Position numbers and translations under genes: made by a program
Assembly (NCBI GenBank): GCA_934725835.1
Contig: CAKVCR010000171.1
Coordinates: 1-6,404 of the forward strand
From: an uncultured Odoribacter sp.
GTDB lineage: Bacteria > Bacteroidota > Bacteroidia > Bacteroidales > Marinifilaceae
Direction of reading: 5' to 3'
DNA: 6,404 nucleotides
Part shown: positions 5,513 through 6,404 of the stretch, piece after piece
How the letters are laid out: every line of letters starts with the position of its first letter
Numbering within the stretch: position 1 is the stretch's first letter
The notes under the pieces: generated by a model
What the model was told of the DNA's origin: nothing
Database searches by the model: none
What the model saw: only the letters and a program-made list of their open reading frames with translations

Positions 5513-6404
5513 TTGAAAAATAGTTTTATTGTCCTATTGCTTGCGACAATGGGACTCTTTTGCTCCTGTGGGAATGGGAATAATTACACGCTTACTGGTA
5601 GTTTGCCGATACGTTATGATGGTTGTCGTGTCTTTATGTCGCCCGCTACATATTATTTTTCTTCGGAAAAGCCTGAACCGGTGGATAGTAGCGTAATCCG
5701 GAATGGAGCGTTTCAGTTCCGGGGAACGGTTCAAGAACCTGCTGTGTTTGTCCTGACAGTCGAGAATGTACACGATAATGAGATCCCGGGTATGTATTCC
5801 ACTCCGGTAATTATCGAACGGGGAGACATTAAAATTTTTTATGACACGATAGGAATTACTCTGTCCGGAACTCCTATAAATGATTGTTATATGGAGACCG
5901 TCGGGAAGGGACGGCAGGAAGAAAGACACCGTCGTCAGATTTTGTTTCGCGAGAGAGATAGCATTCTCGGTTTTCCGGATTGTAATGATAATGAGGTGAA
6001 TAATTACTATAACATGCGAAATCAAATCCTTTTTAGAGAAATCATGATTCCTGCAGCAGAAGAATTTATTCGAGCGTATGCTGGAACAAGCGTGGGAGAT
6101 TATTTTTTCTTTGCTTGTTGTGCGAAAGATCTTTATAGCGAAGCGTTTGTCAAGGCTGTCTATCCAACGATACAGCCGGAACTGCGGGAGCAGTATGAAA
6201 CGTTAATCAGTACACGTCAGGAAAAGCAGAATTATTTTTCCAATTCTCAGAAAGCGACGAACGTGGGAATGCCTTTTCGAGAAATTGTAGCTCAAACCAT
6301 TGAGGGACAGGAATTTCATTTGTCAAAATATGTAAAAAAAGGAGGACTCGTGTTGTTGGATTTTTGGGGTTCATGGTGTATTCCCTGTATTCAGGAAATG
6401 CCCT
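5504..6404 (+). CDS. DUF4369 plus TlpA-like thiol-disulfide oxidoreductase lipoprotein (3' end outside window)
   Basis: This frame is open from 5504 to the right edge (300 complete codons) with no stop; the gene is cut by the window. Residues 1-21 (from ATG 5504) are a signal peptide, MMMLKNSFIVLLLATMGLFCS, followed by the probable lipid-anchored Cys22 (CGNGNN). The lack of acidic residues after Cys22 suggests a periplasm-facing rather than surface lipoprotein. Residues 28-127 match the DUF4369 pattern: YTLTGSLP, KPEPVDSSVIRNGAFQFRGTVQEPAVF, IIERGDIKIFYD and LSGTPINDCY. Residues 130-250 form a charged helical linker. The thioredoxin domain begins at about 252 (ATNVGMPFREIVAQTIEGQEFHLSKY) and reaches LLDFWGSWCIPC with Cys292/Cys295. 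Family members are typically about 350-380 residues, so some 60-80 residues, including the cis-proline loop, lie beyond the window. Its likely role is reduction or isomerisation of disulfides in the periplasm. It is the second redoxin in tandem, with CIPC where its neighbour has CAPC. Confidence 0.88.
   Translation, partial: MMMLKNSFIVLLLATMGLFCSCGNGNNYTLTGSLPIRYDGCRVFMSPATYYFSSEKPEPVDSSVIRNGAFQFRGTVQEPAVFVLTVENVHDNEIPGMYSTPVIIERGDIKIFYDTIGITLSGTPINDCYMETVGKGRQEERHRRQILFRERDSILGFPDCNDNEVNNYYNMRNQILFREIMIPAAEEFIRAYAGTSVGDYFFFACCAKDLYSEAFVKAVYPTIQPELREQYETLISTRQEKQNYFSNSQKATNVGMPFREIVAQTIEGQEFHLSKYVKKGGLVLLDFWGSWCIPCIQEMP

Noticed and set aside
5534..6025. 163-residue open frame on the minus strand
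   Set aside because: It is antisense to the DUF4369/TlpA gene, whose frame shows a signal peptide and family motifs; the minus-strand translation shows no recognisable domain.
6338..6344. AAGGAGG, a perfect Shine-Dalgarno-like string
   Set aside because: It lies inside the thioredoxin coding frame as Lys-Gly-Gly codons with no start codon suitably downstream, and Bacteroidota rarely use strong Shine-Dalgarno sites.

Overview
The window looks like chromosomal DNA of a member of the Bacteroidota, most likely the Bacteroidales. It carries an adjacent SusC/SusD (RagA/RagB) pair, lipoprotein signals of the type common in that phylum, very short intergenic gaps, and starts without strong Shine-Dalgarno sequences, preceded instead by A-rich stretches. 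Base composition is moderately AT-rich and even across the window. The genus cannot be fixed from the sequence; a gut Bacteroidales such as Butyricimonas/Odoribacter is a guess from style only.

All supported genes are on the + strand and look like one operon read from a promoter left of the window. Positions 1-1001 hold the C-terminal part of a SusC-type TonB-dependent outer-membrane transporter. Its reading frame meets an in-frame TAA at 54-56, just right of a 10-bp perfect inverted repeat (8-17/30-39), so the gene is broken, rearranged or mis-assembled at the window's left end. Next come a complete SusD/RagB lipoprotein (1022-2473) and a 305-residue lipoprotein (2493-3410). I recognise the latter as a relative of the substrate-import-associated zinc metallohydrolase lipoproteins, but its HExxH site has become GELNK. 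After a 75-nt gap with a small hairpin there is a 673-residue exported protein (3486-5507) with an N-terminal beta-rich region, a long helical middle and a C-terminal TlpA-like thioredoxin domain (WCAPC). It overlaps by four bases a second redoxin, a DUF4369 plus TlpA-like lipoprotein (5504 to the right edge, WCIPC), which is cut off just after its active site.

SusD would capture a ligand at the cell surface, SusC would import it, and the two redoxins would act on disulfides or thiols in the periplasm. The pseudo-peptidase may act as a non-catalytic surface ligand-binding protein. No glycoside hydrolase, polysaccharide lyase, sulfatase or sugar kinase is visible, so a peptide, metal complex or other non-glycan ligand is at least as likely as a glycan. 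No tRNA, rRNA, CRISPR array, insertion sequence or clear promoter/terminator was seen, and no stretch over 300 bases lacks a gene.
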